From: Bradyrhizobium sp. B124
GTDB taxonomy: Bacteria > Pseudomonadota > Alphaproteobacteria > Rhizobiales > Xanthobacteraceae
Length of the DNA stretch: 64,000 bases
Reading direction: 5' to 3'
Assembly: GCF_038967635.1 (NCBI RefSeq)
Contig: NZ_CP152413.1
Coordinates: 3,038,001-3,102,000, forward strand
Each line of letters starts with the position of its first letter. Positions within the stretch are counted from its first letter, which is position 1. The notes under the pieces were generated by a model. The model was not told where the DNA came from. It made no database searches and worked only from the letters and a program-made list of their open reading frames with translations. The position numbers and the translations under genes are program-made. Positions 33,488-42,375 of this stretch are shown piece by piece.

Positions 33488-35059
33488 ATGATGCGTCTAC
33501 CGATGCATCCAAGAACGATCGCGCTCGGGCTGACGGTGGTGCTGGTCTCGTTCGCGATCAGCCTCAAGGCCATGGACTGGCTCGCGCCGAGCGTCACGGT
33601 GCAGACGCCACCGCTGGTGCAGCTGCCGCCGCTGCCGCCGGCGCCGCGCTCCTCGACGGTCGTGGCGCAGGTCTCGGTCGCGCTGTCGGCGATCCGCGAT
33701 GCCGCCGAACACGGCGCACCGAAGACCTTCGGCGGCAAGGCCGACAATCCGGTCCAGCAAATCCTGCAAAATGCCGACATCGGCTGGACCGCCTCGCGCG
33801 GGCCGATCGCGGCCACCGGCGCGCAGGACGTGCTGACGCTGACGACCCCGATCAACGGCACGCTCAAGGTCACCGGCTCGCTGTCGGCGAAGGCGACCGG
33901 CGCGGTCAGCGACGCGCTCGGCAGCCTGCTCGGCGGCAACGTCGCCAAGCAGATCGGCGCCGTGAACATCAAGAACATCAACGCCAATGCCGACATCAAG
34001 GGCAGCGTCACGCTGACCGCGCGGCCGAAGCTCGGCGCGTCCTGGCGGATCGAGCCGAACCTGCAGGCGCAAGTCAATCTCGGCGACACCAGCCTGTCGG
34101 CCGCCGGCGTCCGCATCAGCGTGCCGGCCCAGGTCAAGCCGGTCATCGACAAGGCGGTCGCCGACCAGATTTCCGTGGTCGAGGCGCGGTTGCAGAACAA
34201 CCCGGTGTTCCAGAACGCCGCCCGCACGCAATGGGTCAAGGCCTGCCGCTCGATCCCGCTGCAGGGCACCGGCGGCACCGCGTCGATGCCGCCGATGTGG
34301 CTCGAGCTGCGGCCGACCCGCGCGATCGCCGCGCAGCCGAAGGTCGATGCGTCCTCGCTGATCCTGACCATGGGGATCGAGGCCGAGACGCGGATCACGG
34401 AGACGCAGACCACGCCGAACTGCCCGTTCCCCGACAAGCTCTCGATCGTCCCGCCGATGCCGAGCCAGGTCTCGGTCGGCCTGCCGGTCGACATGTCCTT
34501 CACCACGCTGACGCAGCTCGTCGAGGCGCAGTTGAAGGGCAAGACCTTCCCCGAGGACGGCTCCGGCCCGGTCGACGTGACCGTCAAGAGTGCGAGCATC
34601 GCCGCCTCCGGCGACCGGCTTTTGATCTCGCTTCTGGTGCACGCCAAGGAGAAGAAGAGCTTCTTCGGCTTCGGCGCCGAGGCGACCGTGCACATCTGGG
34701 GCCGGCCGCGGCTCGACCAGGCGGCGCAGACGCTGCGGCTCACCGACGTCGAGCTGGCGGTCGAGTCCGAGGCCGCGTTCGGCCTGCTCGGCGCCGCCGC
34801 GCGCGCGGCCATCCCGCATCTGCAGCAGGCGCTCGCCGACCGGCTGGTCGTCGACCTCAAGCCATTCGCGACCAACGCGCAGCGGAAGATCACCGCCGCC
34901 ATCGCCGACCTGCAGAAGAACGAGGAAGGCATCCGCGTCGACGCCGACGTCAACAGCATCCGCCTCGCCGGCATCGCGTTCGATTCGAAGACGCTCCGGG
35001 TGATCGTGGAGACCGACGGCAACATCAAGGCCGCCGTCACCGCGCTGCCGGCGCTGTAG
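33488..35059 (+). CDS. DUF4403 family secreted protein
   Basis: About 523 residues from ATG 33488/33491 behind CGGGGGA. One N-terminal hydrophobic helix (TIALGLTVVLVSFAISL), either uncleaved anchor or signal, then a Pro-rich linker. The large beta-rich body (residues about 50-520) with repeated long strands (DVLTLTTPINGTLKVTG, SWRIEPNLQAQVNLGDTSLS) fits DUF4403, a family with a tubular lipid-binding protein (TULIP/BPI-like) character. A role in lipid transfer or envelope integrity is an inference. Monocistronic, followed by a family D repeat. Confidence 0.8.
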   Translation: MMRLPMHPRTIALGLTVVLVSFAISLKAMDWLAPSVTVQTPPLVQLPPLPPAPRSSTVVAQVSVALSAIRDAAEHGAPKTFGGKADNPVQQILQNADIGWTASRGPIAATGAQDVLTLTTPINGTLKVTGSLSAKATGAVSDALGSLLGGNVAKQIGAVNIKNINANADIKGSVTLTARPKLGASWRIEPNLQAQVNLGDTSLSAAGVRISVPAQVKPVIDKAVADQISVVEARLQNNPVFQNAARTQWVKACRSIPLQGTGGTASMPPMWLELRPTRAIAAQPKVDASSLILTMGIEAETRITETQTTPNCPFPDKLSIVPPMPSQVSVGLPVDMSFTTLTQLVEAQLKGKTFPEDGSGPVDVTVKSASIAASGDRLLISLLVHAKEKKSFFGFGAEATVHIWGRPRLDQAAQTLRLTDVELAVESEAAFGLLGAAARAAIPHLQQALADRLVVDLKPFATNAQRKITAAIADLQKNEEGIRVDADVNSIRLAGIAFDSKTLRVIVETDGNIKAAVTALPAL

Positions 35060-35064
35060 TCTTG

Positions 35065-35198
35065 CCCCTCTCCCCGCCCTTCGCGGGGACAGGGCTGGGG
35101 TGAGGGGCTTTTTCCACGGGTCGCGAATGCAGTGAGACCTGTACCCCCTCACCCGGATTGCTCCGCAATCCGACCTCTCCCCGCAAGCGGGGCGAGGT
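35065..35198. repeat. Palindromic intergenic repeat, family D
   Basis: CCCCTCTCCCCGCCCTTCGC ... GCTGGGGTGAGGGG, then CCCCTCACCCGGATTGCTCC ... GCAAGCGGGGCGAGGT. Same family as 25742-25934. Lies directly downstream of the DUF4403 gene and may end its transcript. Confidence 0.78.
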
Positions 35199-35332
35199 AA
35201 AGGAGCCGGCACGCCACCGCGGGCCGCGACTCACGCATGCCCAAAAAGTCGTCTTTGCGACAGGTTGCCGCACCGGATAGAAGGTGCCTCGTGGAAGCAA
35301 CCCCCAAGGAAAAGATCAGGGAGAGAAACACG

Positions 35333-36547
35333 ATGAAATCGCTCTTGGCCGCAGCAGCGGCCGGCCTCGCGCTGGCGGTCTCCGGCACCGCGGCGAACGC
35401 CCAGATCTCCGACGACGTCGTCAAGCTCGGCGTGCTCACCGACATGTCGAGCCTCTATGCGGACGCCACCGGCAAGGGCTCGGTCGCCGCGGTCGAGATG
35501 GCGGTCGCAGACTACGGCGGCAAGGTGAAGGGCAAGCCGATCCAGGTCGTCGTGGCCGATCATCAGAACAAGCCCGACGTCGGCGTCAGCATCGCGCGCA
35601 ACTGGTACGACAACGACAAGGTCGATGCGGTCCTCGACGTGCCGACCTCGTCGGTCGCGCTGCCGATCTCGGCGCTGACGCGCGAGAAGAACAAGATCCA
35701 CATCAATTCCGGCGGCGGCTCCTCCGATATCACCGGCACTGCCTGCTCACCCAACACCGTGCACTGGACCTACGACACCTACGCGCTGTCGAACGTCGCC
35801 GGCAAGGCGATGGTCAAGCGCGGCGAGGACACCTGGTTCTTCGTCACCGCCGACTACGCCTTCGGCATGGCGCTGGAGCGCGACGCCGCCAACGTCGTCA
35901 AGGAGACCGGCGGCAAGGTCTTGGGTGACGTGCGCCATCCGCTCAACTCGTCGGACTTCTCGTCCTTCCTGCTGCAGGCGCAGGCTTCCAAGGCCAAGGT
36001 CGTGGCGCTGGCGAATGCCGGCGGCGACACCACCACCGCGCTGAAGCAGGCCGCCGAGTTCGGCCTGACCCAGGGCGGCCAGAAGCTGATCGCGCTGCTG
36101 ATGGAAATCACCGACACCCATGCGCTGGGCCTGAAGGCGACACAGGGCCTGATCGTCACCGACGCCTTCTACTGGGACATGAACGACGAGACCCGCGCCT
36201 TCTCGAAGCGCTTCAACGAGAAGGTCGGCCACATGCCGACCATGATCCAGGCCGGCCTCTACTCGGCGACGATGCATTACCTGAAGGCGATCGAGGCGAT
36301 CGGCACCGACGAGGCGCCGAAGGTGATGGAGCAGATGCGCAAGACGCCGGTCAACGACTTCTTCGCCAAGAACGGCCATATCCGGATCGACGGCCGCATG
36401 GTGCACGACATGTACCTGTTCGAGACCAAGAAGCCCGAGGAATCCAAGGGCGAGTGGGATCTCTACAAGCTGATCGCCACCGTGCCCGGCGACGAAGCCT
36501 TCCGTCCGCTCGACAAGGGCGGCTGCCCGCTGGTGAAGTCGAACTGA
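35333..36547 (+). CDS. Orphan branched-chain amino acid type ABC substrate-binding protein
   Basis: 404 residues from ATG 35333 (MKSLLAAAAAGLALAVSGTA), with CAGGGAGAG upstream. Signal peptide ends TAANAQISDD. The body is a type I periplasmic binding protein (LivK/Peripla_BP_6): VKLGVLTDMSSLYADATGKG, INSGGGSSDITGTACSPNTVHW, ITDTHALGLKATQGLIVTDAFYWD. It binds an amino acid or small amide/aromatic acid in the periplasm. No permease or ATPase genes are adjacent, so the transporter core is encoded elsewhere. A strong terminator follows. Confidence 0.9.
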   Translation: MKSLLAAAAAGLALAVSGTAANAQISDDVVKLGVLTDMSSLYADATGKGSVAAVEMAVADYGGKVKGKPIQVVVADHQNKPDVGVSIARNWYDNDKVDAVLDVPTSSVALPISALTREKNKIHINSGGGSSDITGTACSPNTVHWTYDTYALSNVAGKAMVKRGEDTWFFVTADYAFGMALERDAANVVKETGGKVLGDVRHPLNSSDFSSFLLQAQASKAKVVALANAGGDTTTALKQAAEFGLTQGGQKLIALLMEITDTHALGLKATQGLIVTDAFYWDMNDETRAFSKRFNEKVGHMPTMIQAGLYSATMHYLKAIEAIGTDEAPKVMEQMRKTPVNDFFAKNGHIRIDGRMVHDMYLFETKKPEESKGEWDLYKLIATVPGDEAFRPLDKGGCPLVKSN

Positions 36548-36604
36548 CGAGCACGCTGCCGCGGGCCGGGTCCCCCGGATGTGCGCCTGATGACAGCCAA
36601 CAAG

Positions 36605-36640
36605 AAATGCGCCCGGCCGGCACCGGGCGCATTTTTCTTT
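36605..36640 (+). terminator. Rho-independent terminator after the binding-protein gene
   Basis: Ten-base stem ATGCGCCCGG / CCGGGCGCAT (36607-36616 with 36623-36632), six-base loop, then TTTTTC. Strong intrinsic terminator. Confidence 0.82.
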
Positions 36641-36690
36641 CCGCGTCTCTTTCCGCGGCAGGTCCCGGTAATCGCCCGCGTCAGCCGGCG

Positions 36691-36843
36691 CTATTCGCCA
36701 TTCGGGCGTGGGATCATCCAGGTCGAATACGTCTGCCAGACGCCGTCGCCCTGATTGCGTTGATAGGCGATGAAATCGGCATGGTCGCCGTGCACGAGCT
36801 CATAGCGATAGTACCTTGAGAGGTCGTCGATCTGCTTGGTCAT
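36691..36843 (-). CDS. 50-residue hypothetical protein
   Basis: ATG 36843 to TAG 36691 encodes 50 residues: MTKQIDDLSRYYRYELVHGD at the start and TWMIPRPNGE at the end. CGGAGACG is a good ribosome site 5 bases upstream. Soluble, aromatic-rich (Y11, Y12, Y14, W36, Y39, W42). A Fur-like palindrome lies 68 bp upstream of the start, suggesting metal-linked control. I do not know the function. Confidence 0.62.
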   Translation of the reverse strand: MTKQIDDLSRYYRYELVHGDHADFIAYQRNQGDGVWQTYSTWMIPRPNGE

Positions 36844-36910
36844 GGAACGTCTCCGTCATAAGGGAAAGCTACTGCATTTCGACGTAGTCGAGCCGCACCG
36901 GCGATCAATA

Positions 36911-36928
36911 GAATGATTGTTATCATTC
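36911..36928. promoter_or_regulatory. Fur-like palindrome
   Basis: GAATGAT-TGTT-ATCATTC, a perfect 7-bp-arm inverted repeat in an AT-rich patch between two reverse-strand genes. It contains the ATGAT/ATCAT trimers of Fur-type boxes, so iron, manganese or zinc regulators (Fur/Mur/Zur) are candidates. It most likely controls the 50-residue gene. Confidence 0.5.
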
Positions 36929-37002
36929 AATCACGGTCGCGAGAGCTGGTCTGATCCGGTTTGAGGATGTGGGTCGATCGACGCACATCCCCGTGTGGGG
37001 CC

Positions 37003-37305
37003 TCAGCGCCGGGCACGATGCGTACTGCGGCGCGGCACGTGAACGACGCCGATGCCGCTCTCCTGCGCTTGCAGCGCCTGCAGCACCGCGGGCGGCAGCA
37101 ACACCAGCCTGGCCGCCGGCGTCGGCGCGCCGTTGTTGAGCACGTCGCGATACGGATACAGCGCCTGGTAGGCTGCCGGCTCGGAGATCGCGGCCTGGGC
37201 CGAGGCCGCCGTAGCCGTGATGGCCGACAGCGCTGCCGCCAGCGCGATGGTTCTGAACGTCGTCGTGCTGAACGTCCTGGCGACGTGGGAAACCCTGGTA
37301 GTCAT
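37003..37305 (-). CDS. Small secreted hypothetical protein (100 aa)
   Basis: 100 residues from ATG 37305 (MTTRVSHVARTFSTTTFRTI), preceded by GGGAGCGTTGCC. A signal peptide ends SAQAAISEP. The mature part is about 55 residues, YQALYPYRDVLNNGAPTPAA followed by a Leu/Pro-rich helix and a basic Arg/His tail. I do not recognise it. Probably periplasmic. Confidence 0.65.
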   Translation of the reverse strand: MTTRVSHVARTFSTTTFRTIALAAALSAITATAASAQAAISEPAAYQALYPYRDVLNNGAPTPAARLVLLPPAVLQALQAQESGIGVVHVPRRSTHRARR

Positions 37306-37805
37306 GGCAACGCTCCCGCGATTTACATCGCATACGATTAATTCGCTCGCGCCTGATAAAGGCATGGCGCGACCGGTCTTCAAGTGTCCCGATTTAATCG
37401 GATGCGATTTATTCGGGCGCGGGGCTTCAAATATCCGTGTGACCGGCGATGCCATGCGCGGCCCGCAATGGCGGCCTGCTCGGGCCACGCGGCAGCGGCG
37501 CGAAAGTCAGCGGGCACGCTGGTGCTCGCAGGCGCGAACCTGGGCGGAACCTGGGTTCACTGCAGGATGGTTCGTCACATGCAGCGAGCACGCGGGCTAC
37601 GCGCTCAAAGCGCCCGCCGCTGGAATTGTGCATGCAACCGCGCGTCGATGCGGCGCACATCGAAGCGAGATGGCTTGCGCAGCACCGGACGCGGTTGCTT
37701 CGGTCAAATTCAAGCCGGATCGGACAGGCTGCCGAGGTTGGCAGGATTTAACATCCACGCCATAGTGAATGACTATCCTGGTCGTGAGCCAATGTGGGGT
37801 CAGCT
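37306..37805. other. 500-bp region with no recognisable gene
   Basis: Open frames here give low-complexity Arg/Ala sequence with no conserved pattern. It has an AT-rich stretch with CGATT-T-AATCG (37390-37400) and related GCGATTTATTC repeats upstream of the small secreted gene, and must hold the promoter of the downstream transport operon. Confidence 0.4.
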
Positions 37806-38867
37806 ATGGACGTGTCACCTTCTGGTAGTGAGAGCCGAAGCACGTCGGAGCCACCACAAGCACCGCGCCAGGACAATGCGCACGCGGCAACGCGCATGCC
37901 GGCGATCATTGTCGGCGTCGTTGCAGCAATCATCGTTGCGCTGTCGATCTATTATCTGCTGCGGCCCGAGCCGCTGCTCGTGCAGGGCGAGGTCGATGCA
38001 ACGCGGCTGGATATCGCCGCGCGCGTCGACGGACGGGTCAAGGACATCCTGGTCGAGCGCGGTCAGAACGTGGCGGCGGGCGCCGTGCTGGTGAAGATCG
38101 ACAATCCGGAAACGCTGGCAAAGCAAGATCAGATGCGCGCCGCCAAGGCGGTCGCGGACGCGCAACTCGCCAACGTCATGGTTGGAACGCGGGTGGAAAC
38201 CATCGCCGCGCGGAAGGCGGAAATGGAGCGCGCGGAGGCCGCGCAGGTGCTGGCGCAGAAGACCTTCGATCGCGCCAAGACACTGACCGAGCAAGGCAAC
38301 GCGCCGCAGGCGCGCCTCGATCAGACCACCGATGCGCTGCACGAAGCCGAGCGCGGGCTCGATCAGGCGAAATCGGCCTATGAGCAGGCGGTCAACGGCT
38401 ACACCAAGGAAGAACGCGCGATCGCGAAAGCCAATGTCGAGAAGGCCGAAGCCGACATTCAGAGCGTCCAGTCGGTCATCGATCAGCTCGCGGTCTACGC
38501 GCCGGTCGCCGCGCAGGTCTATCAGCGCAACGTCGAGCCGGGCGAGTTCGTCTCGCCGGGCGTGCCGCTGGTGACGCTGATCAATCTCGGCGACCTGTGG
38601 ATCCATTTCGATCTGCGCGAGGATCTGGTGAAGGGCCTGAAGGTCGGCGATAAGTTCGACGTCCGGATTCCGGCGCTCGACGACCGTCATGTCACGGTCG
38701 AGGTCAAGCTGATCGCCACCAAGGGCGAATATGCGAGCTGGCGGGCGACCCGCGCCACCGGCGATTTCGACTTGCGGACATTCTCGATCCGCGCCTATCC
38801 GGTCCAGCCGGTGCCCGATCTGCGGCCCGGAATGAGCGCCTATCTCGACTGGCGGTCGCGGCAATGA
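37806..38867 (+). CDS. HlyD-type membrane fusion protein (first of two)
   Basis: 353 residues from ATG 37806 (MDVSPSGSESRSTSEPPQAP). One N-terminal membrane helix (MPAIIVGVVAAIIVALSIYYLL), then the biotinyl-lipoyl half-motif LDIAARVDGRVKDILVERGQ, a coiled-coil hairpin (about residues 110-225, with EEAERGLDQAKSAYEQA-like heptads) and the second half YAPVAAQVYQRNVEPGEFVS. Beta-barrel end DLRPGMSAYLDWR. It is a YhiI/YbhG-type adaptor linking an inner-membrane transporter to an outer-membrane channel. It overlaps the permease gene by 4 bases (ATGA), so they are translationally coupled. Confidence 0.9.
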   Translation: MDVSPSGSESRSTSEPPQAPRQDNAHAATRMPAIIVGVVAAIIVALSIYYLLRPEPLLVQGEVDATRLDIAARVDGRVKDILVERGQNVAAGAVLVKIDNPETLAKQDQMRAAKAVADAQLANVMVGTRVETIAARKAEMERAEAAQVLAQKTFDRAKTLTEQGNAPQARLDQTTDALHEAERGLDQAKSAYEQAVNGYTKEERAIAKANVEKAEADIQSVQSVIDQLAVYAPVAAQVYQRNVEPGEFVSPGVPLVTLINLGDLWIHFDLREDLVKGLKVGDKFDVRIPALDDRHVTVEVKLIATKGEYASWRATRATGDFDLRTFSIRAYPVQPVPDLRPGMSAYLDWRSRQ

Positions 38868-41215
38868 GGCTGGCCTCAAAGCCCGGATTCTGGCGGGTCG
38901 CACAGCGCGAATGCCAGTGGCTGGTGCGCGACCGCGTGGCATTGCTGCTGATCTTCGGCGTGCCGCTGTTCGCCTTCGTGGTGCTCACGGCCGTGTTCAG
39001 CCAACCGGTGATCCGGGGCCTTGGCGTCACCATCGTCGACACCGACAAGTCGGATACTTCGCGCGCGCTGACGCAGCAGGTCGCGGCGTCGCCGAGTCTG
39101 CGGATCGTCGACGATTCCGGCTCGCCGTCGTCAGCCGTGCAGGACATCCGGTCCGGCAAGGCGATCTCGGCGATCTTCATCCCGCCGAACTTCGAACGCG
39201 ACCTGAAGGCCGATCGCCGTCCGCAGGTGGTCGGCTTCTACAACCAGCAATTCCTGACAGCGGCCGGCATCGCGTCGTCGGGCCTGAACGATGTGCTGTC
39301 CGCCGCGGCGAGCGCGGCAGCTCCCGCCAACCGCGCCGCCCCCGCCCCGGCATCGATGGGAACGCTGTCGGCGGAGACCATCGCGCTGGTCAATCCGCAG
39401 AAGAACTACGCGCAGTTCCTGCTGCGCGCGCTGCTGCCGACGATCATCCATGTGGTGATCACGCTCGCCGCGGGCTATTCGGTCGGCTCCGAATTCCACC
39501 GCCGCAACGCGCGCGAGTGGCTCGAAAGCGCCGGCGGCGATCCGATCGCCGCGCTCGCCGGCAAGCTGGCGCCGCTGTTCGTGATCTTCATCCTGATCAT
39601 GCTGGCCCAGCCGCTGATCCTCGAAGGCGTGCTGCAGATTCCCTTCAAGGGCGACGTGCTGCTGATGATTGCCGCGGGCCTGCTTCTGATCATCGCCTAC
39701 CTGTCGCTCGGCGCGCTGCTGCAGCTTTTGGTCGGCGACCTCGCGACCGGGCTCGGCCTTGCCGGCCTGATCGCCTCCCCCGCCTTCGGCTATGCCGGTG
39801 TCGGCTTTCCCACCATCGGCATGAATACGTTTGCGCAGGTCTGGAGCGCGATCCTGCCGCTGCGCTGGTACATGGCAGTGCTGATGGGACAGGCGGCGCG
39901 TGGATTGCCGGCATCGGAATCGGCGATCCCCTTCGCCGCGCTCGCAGGCCTTACGCTGCTGTTTGCCGCGCTCGCCTTGCTGCGCATGGCGAGCCTGACG
40001 CGCAGGGGCTGGTTTGCGGCGGCGCGGCCGGCCGAACCGCCGGTCAGCGAGCCGGCGCCATCAGGCGTCGACGGCGCCTTCACGGCGGAGTGGCGGCGCG
40101 TGCTCGGAACGCGCAGCGCCTTCAGCCTGCTGTTCCTCGCGCCGCTGGTCTACGGCATCTATTATCCGCAACCCTATCTGAACCAGATCCTGCGCAAGCT
40201 GCCGATTGCGGTCGTCGACAATGATCTCAGCGATCTCTCGCGCCAGATCGTCGAGACGCTCGATGCCAGTGGCACATTGAGCGTGACGGTTCGCGCCCGC
40301 ACCCTTGCGGAGGCAAGCACCGCGATCGACCGCGGCTATGCATTTGCCGCGGTGCAGATCCCGCCCGGCACCGAACGCGACGTGCTCAAGGGCCTCACCG
40401 CGCACATCCCGGTCTATGCCGACGCCACCTATCTGTTCATCTTCCGCTCGACCGCAGGCGCGGTCGCCACCGCGATCGGCACGCTGACATCCGAACTGGT
40501 GTCGCGGGGCGCCCGCGCCGACGGAAGTCTGGTCAAGGCGAAGCTCGCAAGCCTCAGCCCGGCCAACGTCCTGCTGCAACCGATCTTCAACCCGGTCGGC
40601 GGCTATGCGAGCTACATCGTCCCGGCGGCGTTCATGCTGATTCTGCAACAGACGCTGCTGATCGGCGCGGCGATGCTGACCGGCACGGCGCTGGCGAATT
40701 CCCGCAGCACTGTTGCGAACTCTCGCAACTTGGTCGCGGGCGTGTTCGGGCGCGGCGTGGCCCATCTGACCATCTACCTGCCGGCGCTCGCGCTCTATCT
40801 GATCGTGCTGCCGCGGATCTATGGTTTCTCGACGCTCGGGCATCTGCCGCAGATCTTCGCGCTCGCGACCGTCTTCCTGCTGGCGACGAGCTTCATGGGA
40901 CAGGCGATCGGCGCCTGGTTCACGCGGCCGGAGAACGCCACCATTTTGCTGCTGGCGACCAGCCTGCCGCAGTTCTTCACCGCCGGCTTCGCATGGCCGC
41001 GCGAGGCCATCCCCCCTGCGGCCACGGCACTCGGCCGGCTGTTTCCGGCCGACTCGGCGATCGACGGCCTCGTGCGCATCAACCAGCTCGGCGCCAGCAT
41101 CTGGGAGGTCTCGCATGACTGGCTGAGGCTGTGGTGCCTGGCACTGGGCTATTTCGTGCTCGCCGTGATCTCCGCGCTGGTGTTCAAGAGAGGACAGCAA
41201 GATGCCCAACGCTAG
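38864..41215 (+). CDS. Fused tandem ABC-2 type permease
   Basis: 783 residues, twice the size of one ABC-2 permease. The first unit starts VAQRECQWLVRDRVALLLIF; the second starts near residue 405 (AEWRRVLGTRSAFSLLFLAP). Each unit has the N-terminal helix, a large periplasmic domain with VTIVDTDKSDTSRALTQQV or IAVVDNDLSDLSRQIVETLD, then five helices (ABC2_membrane_3/YhgE-like). The two related permeases are therefore fused in one chain. There is no Walker A/B ATPase in this protein or beside it. It sits between two HlyD adaptors in a fully overlapping operon and probably exports a drug or lipid-like compound. Confidence 0.88.
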   Translation: MRLASKPGFWRVAQRECQWLVRDRVALLLIFGVPLFAFVVLTAVFSQPVIRGLGVTIVDTDKSDTSRALTQQVAASPSLRIVDDSGSPSSAVQDIRSGKAISAIFIPPNFERDLKADRRPQVVGFYNQQFLTAAGIASSGLNDVLSAAASAAAPANRAAPAPASMGTLSAETIALVNPQKNYAQFLLRALLPTIIHVVITLAAGYSVGSEFHRRNAREWLESAGGDPIAALAGKLAPLFVIFILIMLAQPLILEGVLQIPFKGDVLLMIAAGLLLIIAYLSLGALLQLLVGDLATGLGLAGLIASPAFGYAGVGFPTIGMNTFAQVWSAILPLRWYMAVLMGQAARGLPASESAIPFAALAGLTLLFAALALLRMASLTRRGWFAAARPAEPPVSEPAPSGVDGAFTAEWRRVLGTRSAFSLLFLAPLVYGIYYPQPYLNQILRKLPIAVVDNDLSDLSRQIVETLDASGTLSVTVRARTLAEASTAIDRGYAFAAVQIPPGTERDVLKGLTAHIPVYADATYLFIFRSTAGAVATAIGTLTSELVSRGARADGSLVKAKLASLSPANVLLQPIFNPVGGYASYIVPAAFMLILQQTLLIGAAMLTGTALANSRSTVANSRNLVAGVFGRGVAHLTIYLPALALYLIVLPRIYGFSTLGHLPQIFALATVFLLATSFMGQAIGAWFTRPENATILLLATSLPQFFTAGFAWPREAIPPAATALGRLFPADSAIDGLVRINQLGASIWEVSHDWLRLWCLALGYFVLAVISALVFKRGQQDAQR

Positions 41216-42173
41216 GCGCATCGCCATTGTCGCGATCCCGCTTGGGCTCGTCGCGGGCGCGCTGATCTACGCCGAGAGCCGCGCAACGCCGGCCCCTGCA
41301 ATCGTCGGCGTGGTCCGCTCGACCGAGGTCAGGATCGAGCCGGAAGTGAACGGCCAGCTGGTGTCGATCGCAGTCGAGAAAGGCGCCAAGGTGCACGCGG
41401 GCGACGTCCTCGCCAAACTCTCCGCGGTCGAGTTGAGCGCGCAGGCCGACCAGGCGCGGGCCGCGCATGCCGCCGCGGTGGCGAACCGCAACAACGTCTA
41501 TGCCGGCGTACGCCGCGAGCAGATCGACTCGCTGAAAGCCGCGATCTCCAAGGCCAATTCACGGCTCGACTATGTGGAGACCCAGCTCAAGCGGATCACC
41601 ACGCTGGCGAGCCAGAGCTTTGAAACCCAGCAGGCGCTCGACCAGGCCGAGAACGACGTTGCCGCCGCGCGCGCCGGCGTGGCGGCGGCCCAGGCGAATT
41701 ACGATGCCGCCATGGCGGGGCCGACCAAAGAGGAGCGCGCCATCGCCGACGCACAGGTGCAGGCGGCCGCGGCTGCCGTCGCGGTGCTCGAGCGCCGTCT
41801 CGACAAGATGGTGCTGCGCGCGCCGGTCGACGGCGTGGTCAGCGTGATCGCGGCGGAAGTGGGCGAGAACGTTCGTGCGGGTCAGCCGATCCTGATGATC
41901 GCGGCGGCCGGCAAGCAATGGCTGTCGTTCAACGTGCGCGAGGACCATCTCGACGGTCTTGCGATGGGCAAGACCGTGAGCGTGATACCGAACGGTTCCG
42001 GCGCCGCCGCCAAGGCTGCCATCACCGAGTTGCGGCCGCTCGGGGTGTTTGCCACCTGGCAGGCCGAGCGTGTGATCGGCGATCACGACCGCAACACGCT
42101 GCGCCTGCGTCTCGACCCCGCAGGCGCCGCGGAAGGTCTCGAACCCGGCATGAGCGTCCGGATCGAGCGTTGA
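41202..42173 (+). CDS. HlyD-type membrane fusion protein (second of two)
   Basis: 323 residues, MPNARRIAIVAIPLGLVAGALIYAES at the N-terminus being a signal anchor. Lipoyl half-motif VRIEPEVNGQLVSIAVEKGA, coiled-coil hairpin around residues 80-195, closing half VLRAPVDGVVSVIAAEVGEN, and beta-barrel end GLEPGMSVRIER. It shares the GPTKEERAIADA segment with the first adaptor (GYTKEERAIAKA), so they are paralogous. The start overlaps the permease end by 14 bases. Having two different adaptors around one permease is unusual and suggests a hetero-hexameric channel or two outer partners. Confidence 0.9.
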   Translation: MPNARRIAIVAIPLGLVAGALIYAESRATPAPAIVGVVRSTEVRIEPEVNGQLVSIAVEKGAKVHAGDVLAKLSAVELSAQADQARAAHAAAVANRNNVYAGVRREQIDSLKAAISKANSRLDYVETQLKRITTLASQSFETQQALDQAENDVAAARAGVAAAQANYDAAMAGPTKEERAIADAQVQAAAAAVAVLERRLDKMVLRAPVDGVVSVIAAEVGENVRAGQPILMIAAAGKQWLSFNVREDHLDGLAMGKTVSVIPNGSGAAAKAAITELRPLGVFATWQAERVIGDHDRNTLRLRLDPAGAAEGLEPGMSVRIER

Positions 42174-42375
42174 CAACGCGCCGCGCCCGGTCGCGAGCCG
42201 CAATGAGGTGCGTGCTGTCGCCCTCCGGCCCGACGCGGAAGCTTGTGTCTGCCGGCCTCGCCGAATAGTCATCGGACTGTCAGAAGATTGCGACAAGAAG
42301 ACAACAGCGTCGGTCCTGTTGGGCTCGGCCCTCATGGCATCGCCCCGATGCCGCGCAAAAGATGGAGACTTGGCC

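Noticed and set aside
33280..35212. Two overlapping reverse open frames of 571 and 586 codons over the DUF4403 gene
   Set aside because: Shadows of a GC-rich gene; no motifs, and the forward protein has a coherent beta pattern.
37217..37800. Several Arg/Ser-rich open frames in the gap before the HlyD operon
   Set aside because: No conserved pattern, no ribosome sites and no agreement between frames.
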